This document shows, one piece after another, positions 44,168 to 53,541 of a DNA stretch of 64,000 nt; positions within the stretch are counted from its first letter, which is position 1, and every line of letters starts with the position of its first letter. The stretch is from contig NZ_JTDI01000001.1 of the NCBI RefSeq assembly GCF_000802225.1, positions 682,001 to 746,000 on the forward strand, written 5' to 3'. The translations under genes were made by a program, and so were the position numbers. Origin of the DNA: Novosphingobium malaysiense (GTDB lineage Bacteria; Pseudomonadota; Alphaproteobacteria; Sphingomonadales; Sphingomonadaceae). Below the pieces are notes generated by a model, which did no database searches, had not been told where the DNA came from, and saw only the letters and a list, made by a program, of their open reading frames with translations.

Positions 44168-45309
44168 GCGCCGATTTCTGCCAGCGCGGCGGTATCTCCA
44201 TCAAGGCGCACTTTCAGGAAAGGTGCAAAAGTCCCGCCGAAATGCCTGCGCCCCTGCGGCTTTGATCGCGCTGAAACGTTGCCGACACCCCAATAATCGA
44301 CGAAGGCGGCTACGCTCAGGTCCGGAAGAACCCACCAGCTGTAGGACTGGAAGGGCTCGCTCGCGGCATTGGCGAAGACGAGACCGTGACGGTTCAGCAA
44401 TCGCCACGGCCCGGCCATGCTTTCCGACACTGCGCCGTAGAGCCCTGTCGGCGCATCGATCCCCGGCGAAAAGGCGGCCGCCTGCGTCGACCAGAAGAGG
44501 TAAAGACGACCGGCGTGTTCAACGATATGCGGACGTTCCAATTCGTTGTTGGTTCCGCAGGCATCAATCAGCGGGGCCACGACGCGAAAACTTCCCTGCC
44601 CCTCCCCGACAGCGCAGCCGATCACCCCGTTGTACTCTTCCGGCTTTCGGGCAGAGGACGCCGTGAAGACGAGGTACTCCGTACCGTCGGACAGGCAGTA
44701 GAAGGCCGGGTCGCGAAACGCCTTGATCTGGCCCGGCCGTCCAGACCCTTCGTGTTCGTGCATGTAGAGATGGCCATCAGGCCGCACGATCTCCACCGGA
44801 TCGGACCATTCCGCAAAAACGCCCGGCCCTTCCACTAGCTGCGTTGCGGCGGAGAATATCCGCTGGTGGCTCGATATGGCCGTCTCTCCGCGCACGCCCG
44901 CCGCTGTAAAATAGAGCGTGACGTCTTTTCCGCAGGCAACCGCACAACCGGACCATTCCCGGCTGCCCGGCGAAAAACCGACGGGAAATGTCGGTCCGAT
45001 ATGCGCGAACCGTCCATCGATCCGGTGGAAATGGTGAATGCTCGCCACGCCGTGGCGCCGTTCGGGATCGGCATCGACCGGTGCGGCCAGTGCAAACCAC
45101 AGTTCGCCGCCACGCCAGGGAAGCGGGCGACCATCGCGCGCGGCGAGGGGCCAGGCATCCCAGACATCGATTTCCGCCGAGACGCGCACAACGTCCTTCT
45201 GTTCCAGCGTCGGCGCCCGTTGGCATGCGGAAGACTGAAGCAGGGAAAGATGGGGCGCCCGCCAGTCCAGCGTCTGGGCACGAGGCTCGGAAGACCGGGA
45301 AGAGGTCAC
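44164..45309 (-). CDS. GH68 levansucrase/sucrose hydrolase, no signal peptide
   Basis: 381 residues, five-bladed beta-propeller family. Catalytic residues: nucleophile D51 (IDVWDAWPL), transition-state stabiliser D200 (AFRDPAFY) and acid/base E258 (NNELERPHIV). It splits sucrose and either transfers fructose to make levan or releases it. The GTG at 45309, with GGTGG upstream, gives a protein without a Sec signal; the longer open frame would run into the divergent gene's leader. With a sucrose permease and fructokinase next door an intracellular sucrose-splitting role is possible, though Zymomonas-type levansucrases are exported without a classical signal. Confidence 0.85.
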   Translation of the reverse strand: MTSSRSSEPRAQTLDWRAPHLSLLQSSACQRAPTLEQKDVVRVSAEIDVWDAWPLAARDGRPLPWRGGELWFALAAPVDADPERRHGVASIHHFHRIDGRFAHIGPTFPVGFSPGSREWSGCAVACGKDVTLYFTAAGVRGETAISSHQRIFSAATQLVEGPGVFAEWSDPVEIVRPDGHLYMHEHEGSGRPGQIKAFRDPAFYCLSDGTEYLVFTASSARKPEEYNGVIGCAVGEGQGSFRVVAPLIDACGTNNELERPHIVEHAGRLYLFWSTQAAAFSPGIDAPTGLYGAVSESMAGPWRLLNRHGLVFANAASEPFQSYSWWVLPDLSVAAFVDYWGVGNVSARSKPQGRRHFGGTFAPFLKVRLDGDTAALAEIGA

Positions 45310-45319
45310 ACGTCCACCA

Positions 45320-45333
45320 TACAAACGATTGTA
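45320..45333. promoter_or_regulatory. GalR/LacI-type operator in the sucrose divergent promoter
   Basis: TACAAACGATTGTA, a 14-bp palindrome with 6 of 7 pairs matching and the central CG step typical of LacI/GalR-family sites. It lies 10 bases before the GH68 start and about 106 bases before the permease start. The LacI regulator gene at 46857 is the obvious partner. Confidence 0.65.
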
Positions 45334-45439
45334 GACGCCGAAAGTGAAAGCTTTGCAACTCCAAGGTGGATCGCTTTGGCGGTAGGCTCTCCGCGTTGGC
45401 GCATAAACCGCGCGCCGCCCGGCCTTGAGCGGAGCAACA

Positions 45440-46819
45440 ATGCCCCATAGACAGAAACCAGCCGCACAACCGGGAGAAACCCCGATGGCCGAGCCCGCCA
45501 AGCCCCGCCTCTCGCTGTTGCGCATAATCGAAATGAACATCGGGTTTTTCGGGCTGCAGTTCAGTTTCGGCCTGCAGCAGGCCAATATGGGGCCGATTTA
45601 CGGCTTTCTGGGCGCCAACGAGGCGACGATGCCGCTGCTCTGGCTGGCCGGGCCGGTCACGGGGCTTGTCATCCAGCCCGTGGTCGGGGCGATGAGCGAT
45701 CGCACAATGTCCCGCTTCGGCCGGCGAACGCCCTATTTCCTGATCGGCGCTGTGATCTGCTCCCTGTGCCTTTTCGCCATGCCCTATTCGTCGGCCGTAT
45801 GGATGGCGGCAGGGCTGCTCTGGTTGCTGGACGCCGGCAACAACATTACCATGGAGCCCTACCGCGCCTATGTCGCGGATCGGCTGGCGCCTGCGCAACA
45901 TGCGACAGGGTTCCTCACCCAAAGTGCGTTCACCGGCTTCGCCCAGACACTGTCCTATCTGGCCCCCACCCTTCTCACAGCCGTGATCGACCGCGAGGTC
46001 CTGGAGGCCAACGGTGTCCCGACCGTGGTGCGGCTGGCTTTCGTGATCGGTGCGGTCCTGTCGATCTCCACGATCCTCTATTCGGTGCTCCGCGTGCCGG
46101 AACTGCCCTTGTCTGACCGGGAGCGCGCCCGGATCGCGGGCAACCCGCTGACGCCCTCGGCGACCCTGCGCGAGATCGGCAGCGCCATGATGGAAATGCC
46201 GCGGCCGATGCGGCAACTGGCCCTCGCCATGTTGTGCCAATGGTATGCGATGTTCGTGTACTGGCAATACATCGCCTTTGCCCTCTCGCGCTCGCTCTAT
46301 GGCACGGCCGACACGGCATCCTCACAGTTTCGCGATGCCGCGCTGACAGCGCAGCAACTGGGGGCCTTGTACAATGCAGTGGCCTTCGTCGCCGCCTTGG
46401 CGCTGATCCCGCTGGTACGCCGGCTCGGCGCCCGCAGAGTCCATGCCGCTTGCCTAACAGCGTCCGGTGCGGCGATGCTCACGATATCGATTGCCGGCTC
46501 GCTTGCCCTGCTCCTTCCGGTGATGGTCGGCATCGGCCTGGGTTGGGCAGGCATGATGGGCAACACCTACGTGATGCTAGCCGATTCGGTACCGCCTGCC
46601 CGGACCGGTATCTACATGGGAGTTTTCAATATTTTCATCGTTGTCCCGATGCTGATCGAAACCGTCACGATGCCACTGCTGTACCAGCCGTTGCTGGCCG
46701 GGGATCCGCGAAACGCCTTGATACTCGCGGGTCTGCTGATGCTGCTTGGCGCGGTAGCGACGCTGTTCGTCGCCGCCGGTGATCCGCCCGAGAGGCGCTG
46801 TTGCTATCCACACAAGTAA
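45440..46819 (+). CDS. MFS sugar transporter (SLC45/sucrose-permease type)
   Basis: 459 residues, 12 predicted membrane helices. The loop motif VVGAMSDRTMSRFGRRTPYF between helices 2 and 3 and the DAGNNITMEPYRAYVAD stretch are typical of plant-SUT-like and SLC45-like sucrose/H+ symporters. The ATG at 45440 has GGAG 5 bases upstream; a second good start lies at 45485 (GGGAGAA). It is divergent from the GH68 and fructokinase genes and upstream of lacI. It would import sucrose across the inner membrane. Confidence 0.88.
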   Translation: MPHRQKPAAQPGETPMAEPAKPRLSLLRIIEMNIGFFGLQFSFGLQQANMGPIYGFLGANEATMPLLWLAGPVTGLVIQPVVGAMSDRTMSRFGRRTPYFLIGAVICSLCLFAMPYSSAVWMAAGLLWLLDAGNNITMEPYRAYVADRLAPAQHATGFLTQSAFTGFAQTLSYLAPTLLTAVIDREVLEANGVPTVVRLAFVIGAVLSISTILYSVLRVPELPLSDRERARIAGNPLTPSATLREIGSAMMEMPRPMRQLALAMLCQWYAMFVYWQYIAFALSRSLYGTADTASSQFRDAALTAQQLGALYNAVAFVAALALIPLVRRLGARRVHAACLTASGAAMLTISIAGSLALLLPVMVGIGLGWAGMMGNTYVMLADSVPPARTGIYMGVFNIFIVVPMLIETVTMPLLYQPLLAGDPRNALILAGLLMLLGAVATLFVAAGDPPERRCCYPHK

Positions 46820-46856
46820 CTTCCGCCCCCTCGGTCATGCTGTTAAGAACAAAACG

Positions 46857-47927
46857 ATGACATCTGGCATGGGCAGCGGTGGGGGCGACGGAGACGTTCC
46901 GGACAATTCCGGGGCGGACACGAAGGTTCGCACCCTCGCCGACCTGGCGCGCCTTGCCGGTGTTTCCGCAGGCACCGTGTCGCGAGCCCTGGCCGGCAAG
47001 TCCCTCGTCAACGCAAAGACGCGCGAGCGGATCCAGGCGCTTGCCCGCGAACACGGCTTCCGCCCCAACCAGATGGCAAGCAAGCTGCGTTCCCGGCGCA
47101 CGGGCGTGGTCGGCGTCGTAATCCCTCTCGGGCATGAAAAGCGCCAGCAGATTTCCGATGCGTTCTTCCTCACCCTGCTGGGGCATCTGGCCGACGAACT
47201 GACCGAGAGCGGTTACGACCTCATGCTAAGCCGGGCTATACCCGACGGTTCCAGCGACTGGCTGGAACGCATGACCGGATCGGGCATGGTGGATGGCGTG
47301 TTGCTGATAGGCCAGTCGGATCAGTTCGACGTCATCGAACAGGTATCGGCCAGTTACCGCCCGCTGGTAGCCTGGGGCACGTGCCGCGAAGGCCAGCATC
47401 ACTGCGCGGTAGGAACGGACAACTTGGCTGGCGGTCGCATGGCCGCCGAACATCTTATCGCATCGGGAGCGCGCCGACTGGCGTTTCTCGGGGAAACGCT
47501 GGGCATCGAGATCGAGGAACGGCACCGCGGCGTTGCAGCCGCCGCAGCCGAGGCCGGGGTAGACCTGCTTCACATCCCGATCAGCCTCGCCAGCGCGGAA
47601 ATGGGGGCGCAGATCAAGGCGGCTACCGAGGAAAACGAACACGACGTTGACGGCATCGTCGCGGCCTCCGACCTGATCGCGATGAATGTCCTGCATTGCC
47701 TGCACGAACAGGAGCGCCGCATTCCCGATGACACACAGGTCATCGGCTTCGACGACCTCCCCCTGGCGCAGTTGACCATGCCTCCTCTCACCACGATCCG
47801 ACAGGAAATCGCCATCGGCGCCAAGGCCATGGTGGACAAGCTCAAGGCCCGCATCGCCGGCGAGGAGCCCGCGGGCCTGAAGATGCCGCCGCGCCTTGTG
47901 CAGCGCGGAACCACGCGGCCTGTCTGA
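46857..47927 (+). CDS. LacI-family transcriptional regulator of the sucrose module
   Basis: 356 residues. The N-terminal HTH (LADLARLAGVSAGTVSRALA, about 24-43) with hinge helix region NQMASKLRSRRTG is followed by a periplasmic-binding-fold effector domain (VVGVVIPLGHE..., VGTDNLAGGRMAAEHLI, IVAASDLIAMNVL, VIGFDDLPLAQ). An unusual 20-residue Gly/Asp-rich leader precedes the HTH. It lies 37 bases after the permease gene, probably one transcript. The operator at 45320 is its likely target. Confidence 0.9.
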   Translation: MTSGMGSGGGDGDVPDNSGADTKVRTLADLARLAGVSAGTVSRALAGKSLVNAKTRERIQALAREHGFRPNQMASKLRSRRTGVVGVVIPLGHEKRQQISDAFFLTLLGHLADELTESGYDLMLSRAIPDGSSDWLERMTGSGMVDGVLLIGQSDQFDVIEQVSASYRPLVAWGTCREGQHHCAVGTDNLAGGRMAAEHLIASGARRLAFLGETLGIEIEERHRGVAAAAAEAGVDLLHIPISLASAEMGAQIKAATEENEHDVDGIVAASDLIAMNVLHCLHEQERRIPDDTQVIGFDDLPLAQLTMPPLTTIRQEIAIGAKAMVDKLKARIAGEEPAGLKMPPRLVQRGTTRPV

Positions 47928-48048
47928 TACGGTCTCCGCCGCAAGGCCGGCCGTGTCTCAAGGCCGATTGTCGGCAGCAGGTTTGCCGGTGTAACCTCGC
48001 GCTATCCCCGAACGAACACCATATGGTAGTGAAACGGGAGAAGAAGAC

Positions 48049-48726
48049 ATGAAATTCCGCCCCCTGCCTTTCGCGGCGCTGGGCATTGCCGGCGCGGTAG
48101 CGCTCGTCGCCGATAGCGGCGCTGTTTCGGCCAGCAAGTCCAGAAATCTGGCCGATTTTCCAGAACCGCCGGCGGCGTCGTCCACGCCGAAAGGCAATCA
48201 GGTCGCGGTGCTTGCGGGTGGTTGCTTCTGGGGCATGGAAGGCCTGTTCGAGCACGTCAGGGGAGTGAAGTCGGTGGTCTCCGGTTACGCCGGTGGCACC
48301 AAGGCGAACGCCAGCTACTCGAAGGTCTCGACAGAAAAGACCAGGCATGCCGAGGCCGTGCGCATCGTCTACGATCCGGACAAGGTGAGCTACGGCACCC
48401 TGCTCAAGATCTACTTTTCGGTCGCACACGATCCCACGCAAGTGAACCGCCAGTACCCGGACACCGGCCCCAGTTACCGCTCGGCGATCTTTCCGCAAAC
48501 CGCAGAGCAACGCCGGATCGCCGCAGCCTACATCGCCAAGCTCGACAAGGCGAAGGCCTACAGCAAGCCGATCGCGACCAAGCTAGAGAGTGGCAAGTTC
48601 TATCCAGCCGAAAGCTATCATCAGGACTTCATGCGCAAGAACCCGAACAACGGCTATATCGTGCGTTACGACAAGCCCAAGATCGCCGCGTTCAAGAAGG
48701 CCTGGCCCTCGCTCTATCGCAGCTAG
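48049..48726 (+). CDS. msrA: Exported peptide methionine-S-sulfoxide reductase
   Basis: 225 residues. The N-terminal signal-like segment (FAALGIAGAVALVADSGAVSA) indicates export; the catalytic core starts at VAVLAGGCFWGME with C59, then GYAGGTKANASYSKV and YHQDF. It repairs methionine sulfoxide in envelope proteins. GGGAGAAGAAG precedes the ATG. Its stop codon and that of the convergent oxidoreductase overlap in the tetranucleotide CTAG (48723-48726). Confidence 0.93.
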   Translation: MKFRPLPFAALGIAGAVALVADSGAVSASKSRNLADFPEPPAASSTPKGNQVAVLAGGCFWGMEGLFEHVRGVKSVVSGYAGGTKANASYSKVSTEKTRHAEAVRIVYDPDKVSYGTLLKIYFSVAHDPTQVNRQYPDTGPSYRSAIFPQTAEQRRIAAAYIAKLDKAKAYSKPIATKLESGKFYPAESYHQDFMRKNPNNGYIVRYDKPKIAAFKKAWPSLYRS

Positions 48727-49913
48727 AGTGCAAGGCCGGCAGCGCGGGCGCTCGCCCAGGCCCACTGGAAATTGTAGCCGCCCAGCCAGCCGGTGACGTC
48801 CACCGCCTCGCCAATGACGTAGATCCCCGGCGCGGCCCGCGCTTCCATCGTCTTGGAAGACAGGCCCGCCGTATCGATGCCCCCGGCAGTGACTTCGGCC
48901 TTGGCGAAGCCTTCCGACCCGTCGGGCACGAAGGGCCAGCGGGCCAGCTTCGCTTCGGCCGCAGCCAGTGCCTTGTCGGAGAGGTTGCCGAGATCGCCCG
49001 ATACACCCAGCCGCTCGCACAGCACTTCGGCCAGCCGGTCGGGCAAGGCCTCGGACAGGACCTTGCGCATGGTGGTGCGGGGACGGTCGCGCTTGGCCTC
49101 CTTGAGCCAGCCTTCGACGCGATCCGGCAGGAACTGCGTCGTGACCGTATCGCCGCGCTGCCAGTAACTGGATATCTGCAGGATCGCCGGGCCCGACAGC
49201 CCGCGATGGGTGAAGAGCGCGGCCTCACGGAAGGCTGCCTTGCCCTTCTCCTTGCCGCCGATGCGGGCAATAATTTCTGTCGATACGCCCGAGAGATCGC
49301 GGAACAGCGCTTCCTCGCCCGGCAGTGTCAGCGGCACGAGCGCGGGGCGCGGCTGCACCACCTTGAGCCCGAACTGGCGGGCAAGATCATAGGCAAAGCC
49401 GGTCGCGCCCATTTTCGGGATCGAGGGTCCGCCCGTGGCGATGACCAGCGCCGGCGCAGTCGCCTCGGTTTCGCCATAGGTAACGCGGAACTGTCCATCG
49501 CCATGCGCCACATCGCGGATCGCCTCTCCGCATTGCAGCTCGACCCCGCCCTTGGCGCATTCGTCCAGCAGCATTTCAACGATCTGTTTGGCGCTGTCAT
49601 CGCAGAAGAGCTGGCCAAGCGTCTTTTCGTGCCAGGCGATGCCATGGCTTTCGACAAGCGCGAGAAAGTCCGCCGCCGTGTAACGGCTCAGCGCGGACTT
49701 CGCGAAGTGCACATTCTTCGAAAGGTAGCGATCCGGTGCGGTGTGAAGATTGGTGAAGTTGCAGCGCCCGCCGCCGGAAATCAGGATCTTCTTGCCCGGC
49801 CTGTCGGCATGATCGAGCAGCAGCACACGCTTGCCGCGCTGTCCGGCCGTGGCGGCGCAGAACAGCCCGGCCGCCCCGGCGCCGAGCACTATGGCGTCGT
49901 ACGTCGGGTTCAC
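48723..49913 (-). CDS. NAD(P)/FAD-dependent oxidoreductase, HI0933/YhiN (BaiN-like) family
   Basis: 396 residues. FAD-binding Rossmann motif AIVLGAGAAGLFCAATAGQRG at the start, the family hallmark GKKILISGGGRCNFTN, ATGGPSIPKMGATGFAYDLA in the middle, and the C-terminal AVDVTGWLGGYNFQWAWASA. The reaction is unknown for most members. The GTG start overlaps the stop of the preceding FAD oxidoreductase (GTGA), so the two flavoproteins are translated together. Confidence 0.88.
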   Translation of the reverse strand: MNPTYDAIVLGAGAAGLFCAATAGQRGKRVLLLDHADRPGKKILISGGGRCNFTNLHTAPDRYLSKNVHFAKSALSRYTAADFLALVESHGIAWHEKTLGQLFCDDSAKQIVEMLLDECAKGGVELQCGEAIRDVAHGDGQFRVTYGETEATAPALVIATGGPSIPKMGATGFAYDLARQFGLKVVQPRPALVPLTLPGEEALFRDLSGVSTEIIARIGGKEKGKAAFREAALFTHRGLSGPAILQISSYWQRGDTVTTQFLPDRVEGWLKEAKRDRPRTTMRKVLSEALPDRLAEVLCERLGVSGDLGNLSDKALAAAEAKLARWPFVPDGSEGFAKAEVTAGGIDTAGLSSKTMEARAAPGIYVIGEAVDVTGWLGGYNFQWAWASARAAGLAL

Positions 49914-51532
49914 GCAGGCACCAGTTCCAGCGCCAGCGCCTCGGCGACGCGGATGCCATCGACGGCGGCTGAGAGGATCCCGCCCGCATAACCTGCGCCC
50001 TCGCCCGCAGGATATAACCCGTACGTATTGAGGCTCTGGAAGTCGCGGCCACGGGTGATACGCACCGGAGAGGAGGTTCGCGTCTCCACACCCGTCATCA
50101 CCACGTCGGGATGATCATAGCCCGGCACCTGCCGTCCGAAGACGGGCAGTGCTTCGCGGATGGAATCGATCACGAAATCGGGCAGGCACTGCTTGAGATC
50201 GGTCAGGTGCACGCCGGGCTGATAACTCGGCGTCACTTCACCGAACTCGGCGGAAGGCTTTTCCTCGAGGAAGTCGCCGAGTTTCTGGCCTGGCGCCTTG
50301 TAGTTCGAACCGCCCGCCTTGAAGGCCAGTTCCTCGAACTTGCGCTGGAAGGCGATGCCCGCCAACGGATCGCCGGGGTAGTCGCGCTCGGGATCGATAT
50401 CGACGACCAGCCCTGAGTTGGCATTGAACTCGGCACGCGAATACTGGCTCATGCCGTTGGTGACGACGCGGCCTTCCTCGCTGGTCGCGGCGACCACGCG
50501 CCCGCCCGGGCACATGCAGAACGAATAGACCGTGCGGCCATTGCTGCACTTGTGTGAGAGCGAATAGGCCGCCGCGCCGAGGATGTCGTTGCCCGCATTG
50601 GGGCCGTAGCGGGCCTTGTCGATCCAGCTTTGCGGATGCTCGATGCGCACGCCGATGGCGAAGGGTTTGGCCTCGATGTGCACGCCGCGATCGTGGAGCA
50701 CATGGAAGGTATCGCGCGCCGAATGGCCCACCGCCATGATGACGTGACTGGCGGGCAGATATTCGCCGGTCGAAAGATGCAGCCCGGCCAGACGGCGGAT
50801 GCCGTCCTCGCCCTTCTCCACCTCGAAGTCCTCGACGCGGGTCTGGAAGCGGTATTCACCGCCCAGCTTCTCGATAGTCTCGCGCATCGACATGACCATG
50901 GTGACGAGGCGGAACGTGCCGATGTGCGGATGCGCTTCGGTGAGAATATCGTCAGGCGCGCCGGCCTTCACGAACTCGGTCAACACCTTGCGGCCGAGAT
51001 GGCGCTGGTCCTTGATGCGGCTGTAGAGCTTGCCGTCGGAGAACGTGCCCGCGCCGCCCTCGCCGAACTGCACGTTGCTCTCCGGATCGAGCACCGAGCG
51101 GCGCCAGAGGCCCCAGGTATCCTTGGTCCGCTCGCGCACGGCCTTGCCGCGTTCGATGATGATCGGCTTGAAGCCCATCTGCGCCAGCACCAGCGCAGCC
51201 AGCAGCCCGCAGGGTCCGGCACCGATCACCACCGGGCGCGGGCCATCGTAGCCCTCGGGCGCACGGGTCACGAACTTGTAGGACGTGTCGGGCGTGGGCC
51301 GGACATGCGGATCGTCGGCGAAGCGCGCGAGCACCTCGGCCTCGTCGCTCACCATCACGTCGAGCGAATAGACCAGCTTGATCGCCGCCTTGCGCCGCGC
51401 ATCGTTGCCGCGCCTTGCGACGGTCAGACGCTCGAGATCGCCGGGCGCGATGCCCAGCCGCTCGCACACCGCCTGTTCGAGGTGGGCAGGCGTATGGTCG
51501 AGCGGAAGCGCAAGATCGGTCAGGCGAAGCAT
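49910..51532 (-). CDS. FAD-dependent dehydrogenase (COG2509 type)
   Basis: 540 residues. An N-terminal domain of about 95 residues precedes the FAD site RPVVIGAGPCGLLAALVLAQMG. The stretch VQFGEGGAGTFSDGKLYSR and the C-terminal TYGLYPAGEGAGYAGGILSAAVDG are typical of this conserved family. Cysteines in YSFCMCPGG are notable. The substrate is unknown. It is paired with the YhiN-like gene and separated from the upstream acyl-CoA dehydrogenase by a palindromic repeat cluster. Confidence 0.85.
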   Translation of the reverse strand: MLRLTDLALPLDHTPAHLEQAVCERLGIAPGDLERLTVARRGNDARRKAAIKLVYSLDVMVSDEAEVLARFADDPHVRPTPDTSYKFVTRAPEGYDGPRPVVIGAGPCGLLAALVLAQMGFKPIIIERGKAVRERTKDTWGLWRRSVLDPESNVQFGEGGAGTFSDGKLYSRIKDQRHLGRKVLTEFVKAGAPDDILTEAHPHIGTFRLVTMVMSMRETIEKLGGEYRFQTRVEDFEVEKGEDGIRRLAGLHLSTGEYLPASHVIMAVGHSARDTFHVLHDRGVHIEAKPFAIGVRIEHPQSWIDKARYGPNAGNDILGAAAYSLSHKCSNGRTVYSFCMCPGGRVVAATSEEGRVVTNGMSQYSRAEFNANSGLVVDIDPERDYPGDPLAGIAFQRKFEELAFKAGGSNYKAPGQKLGDFLEEKPSAEFGEVTPSYQPGVHLTDLKQCLPDFVIDSIREALPVFGRQVPGYDHPDVVMTGVETRTSSPVRITRGRDFQSLNTYGLYPAGEGAGYAGGILSAAVDGIRVAEALALELVPA

Positions 51533-51579
51533 GGCGCGCCTTTAGCGGTGAATCGGGCGGTGCGCTATCGTTCCTTCAT

Positions 51580-51702
51580 CCTCCCTATCGCGCAGCGATC
51601 GGGAGGGGGACCGCCGCGCAGCGGTGGTGGAGGGGCATGAACCCCCCCCGTCATTCGCTACGCGAATGCCACCTCCCCATTCCCTCTGGGAACAGGGAGG
51701 AT
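51580..51702. repeat. Cluster of palindromic repeats between two minus-strand genes
   Basis: Three hairpins in a row: CCTCCC-T-ATCGC, loop GCA, GCGAT-C-GGGAGG (51580-51606); CATTCGC, loop TAC, GCGAATG (51652-51668); and nested CCTCC...GGAGG with TTCCC/GGGAA (51672-51700). Both ends read as variants of ATCCTCCCT in opposite orientation, so the unit is itself an imperfect inverted repeat. No coding potential. Confidence 0.75.
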
Positions 51703-51710
51703 TGGATGGT

Positions 51711-53501
51711 TCAGAACGCGTCTGCTTCCAGCTCCATCATCGAGGCCTTGCCCGACTTGATCGCCAGGAACGCAGCGGTCGCCTGCGGCAGGATGCGGTC
51801 GAAGTAGAAGCGCGCCGTGGTGATCTTGGCCTTGTAGAAGGCGGTTTCCTCGCTGCCTTCGGCCAGCTTCGCCTGTGCCAGCATGGCGGCCTTGGCGAAG
51901 CAGTAGCCCATGGCGACGAGACCCAGCAGGCGCGTGTACTCGGTCGCGGCGGCGGCGGCTTCTTCCGGATCCTTCAGGCCCTTTTCGGCAATCGTCGCGG
52001 TCGAGAGCTGCAGCGCGCCGAAAGCCTTTTCCAGCCCTTCGATCATCTTGCCGAAGGTCTCTTGCTCCTTGTTCGCCTCGATGAATTGCGAGACGGGGTG
52101 GAAGAACGAGCGCAGGTAGCGGCCCATGTGCGCGGGCAGCTTGCGACCGACGAGGTCGAGCGCCTGAATGCCGTTGGTGCCTTCGTAGATCATCGCGATA
52201 CGCGCATCGCGCACGTACTGCTCCACGCCGCTCTCGGCGATGTAGCCGTGACCGCCGTAGCACTGCACGCCGAGGTTCGCGGTTTCGAAGCCGAGATCGG
52301 TGAAGACCGCCTTCACCACCGGCGTCATCAGCGCGATGAAATCTTCGGCGCGCTGCTTCACTTCGGGATCGGTTGAATGCTTCTCGGCATCGAGCGCGCG
52401 GCTCACCCAGCCCGAAAGCGCGCGGCAGCCTTCGTTATAGGCGCGCATGGTCATGAGCATGCGGCGCACGTCGGGGTGGACGATGATCGGATCGGCCGGG
52501 CCGTCCGGGTTCTTCACGCCGGAGAGCGAGCGGCCCTGCACGCGCTCCTTCGCGTAGTACACGGCCGACTGGTAGGCCGCCTCACCGATACCGAGGCCCT
52601 GGATGCCCACCGAGACACGCTCGGTGTTCATCATCTTGAACATGGCCTCCAGCCCCTTGTTGGGCTTGCCGACCAGCCAGCCGACGGAATCGTCGAAATT
52701 GAGCTGGCATGTGGCCGAGGCCTTGAGGCCCATCTTGTGCTCGATGGCCGCGACCGAAACGCCGTTGGCTTCACCGGGCGTACCATCGTCCTTGGGCAGG
52801 TACTTGGGCACGAGGAACAGGCTGATACCCTTCACCCCGGCAGGCGCATCGGGCATGCGCGCGAGAACGAGGTGGATGATGTTCTCGGTCAGGTCGTGCT
52901 CGCCGGCCGAGATGAAGATCTTGCCGCCGGACAGCTTGTAGGAACCGTCGTCCTGCGGGACCGCCTTGGTGCGCAGCATGCCGAGGTCGGTGCCGCAGTG
53001 CGCCTCGGTAAGGCACATCGTGCCCGACCATTCTCCGGAGACCATCTTGGGCAGGTAGGCCTGCTTGAGCTCGTCGCTGGCGTAGGCTTCCATCGCGGTG
53101 GTGCCGCCATGGGTCAGGCCGGGATAGAGGCTGAACGAAAGGTTGGCCGAGCAGATCATCTCCTCGGTCATCTTGTTCACCTGCTCGGGCAGGCCCTGTC
53201 CGCCCCATTCCGGATCGGAGGCCAGCGCACACCAGCCGCCGTCGCGGAACAGGTCGTAGGCTTCCTTGAAGCCCTTGGGGGTGCGCACGACGCCGTTTTC
53301 CAGTGTACAGCCCTCGATGTCGCCCGATCGGTTGAGTGGCAGGAGCACTTCCTGCGCAACCTTGGCCGCTTCTTCCAGCACGGCATCGACGAGATCGGGC
53401 GTGAATTCCTCCAGCGCCTCGAGGTTGCCGAAACCGTCATCGTTGTGAAGCTCGTGCAGCACGAACTTCATGTCGCGCAAAGGTGCTTCGTAGACCTGCA
53501 T
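51711..53501 (-). CDS. Acyl-CoA dehydrogenase (long FadE/DmdC-like type)
   Basis: 596 residues, longer than the usual 380-400 because of extra N-terminal (1-75) and C-terminal (about 470-596) domains as in DmdC/AcdB relatives. Core motifs: TMCLTEAHCGTDLG for FAD/substrate binding and QYVRDARIAMIYEGTNGIQALDL, whose Glu is the catalytic base. First step of beta-oxidation. GGAGAG precedes ATG 53501. The 40-base gap after the FadN-like gene holds a small hairpin (53516-53532, GGCGCG/CGCGCC). Confidence 0.92.
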   Translation of the reverse strand: MQVYEAPLRDMKFVLHELHNDDGFGNLEALEEFTPDLVDAVLEEAAKVAQEVLLPLNRSGDIEGCTLENGVVRTPKGFKEAYDLFRDGGWCALASDPEWGGQGLPEQVNKMTEEMICSANLSFSLYPGLTHGGTTAMEAYASDELKQAYLPKMVSGEWSGTMCLTEAHCGTDLGMLRTKAVPQDDGSYKLSGGKIFISAGEHDLTENIIHLVLARMPDAPAGVKGISLFLVPKYLPKDDGTPGEANGVSVAAIEHKMGLKASATCQLNFDDSVGWLVGKPNKGLEAMFKMMNTERVSVGIQGLGIGEAAYQSAVYYAKERVQGRSLSGVKNPDGPADPIIVHPDVRRMLMTMRAYNEGCRALSGWVSRALDAEKHSTDPEVKQRAEDFIALMTPVVKAVFTDLGFETANLGVQCYGGHGYIAESGVEQYVRDARIAMIYEGTNGIQALDLVGRKLPAHMGRYLRSFFHPVSQFIEANKEQETFGKMIEGLEKAFGALQLSTATIAEKGLKDPEEAAAAATEYTRLLGLVAMGYCFAKAAMLAQAKLAEGSEETAFYKAKITTARFYFDRILPQATAAFLAIKSGKASMMELEADAF

Positions 53502-53541
53502 TGTCACTCTCCTGCGGCGCGTCCGGCGCGCCTGTATTACA

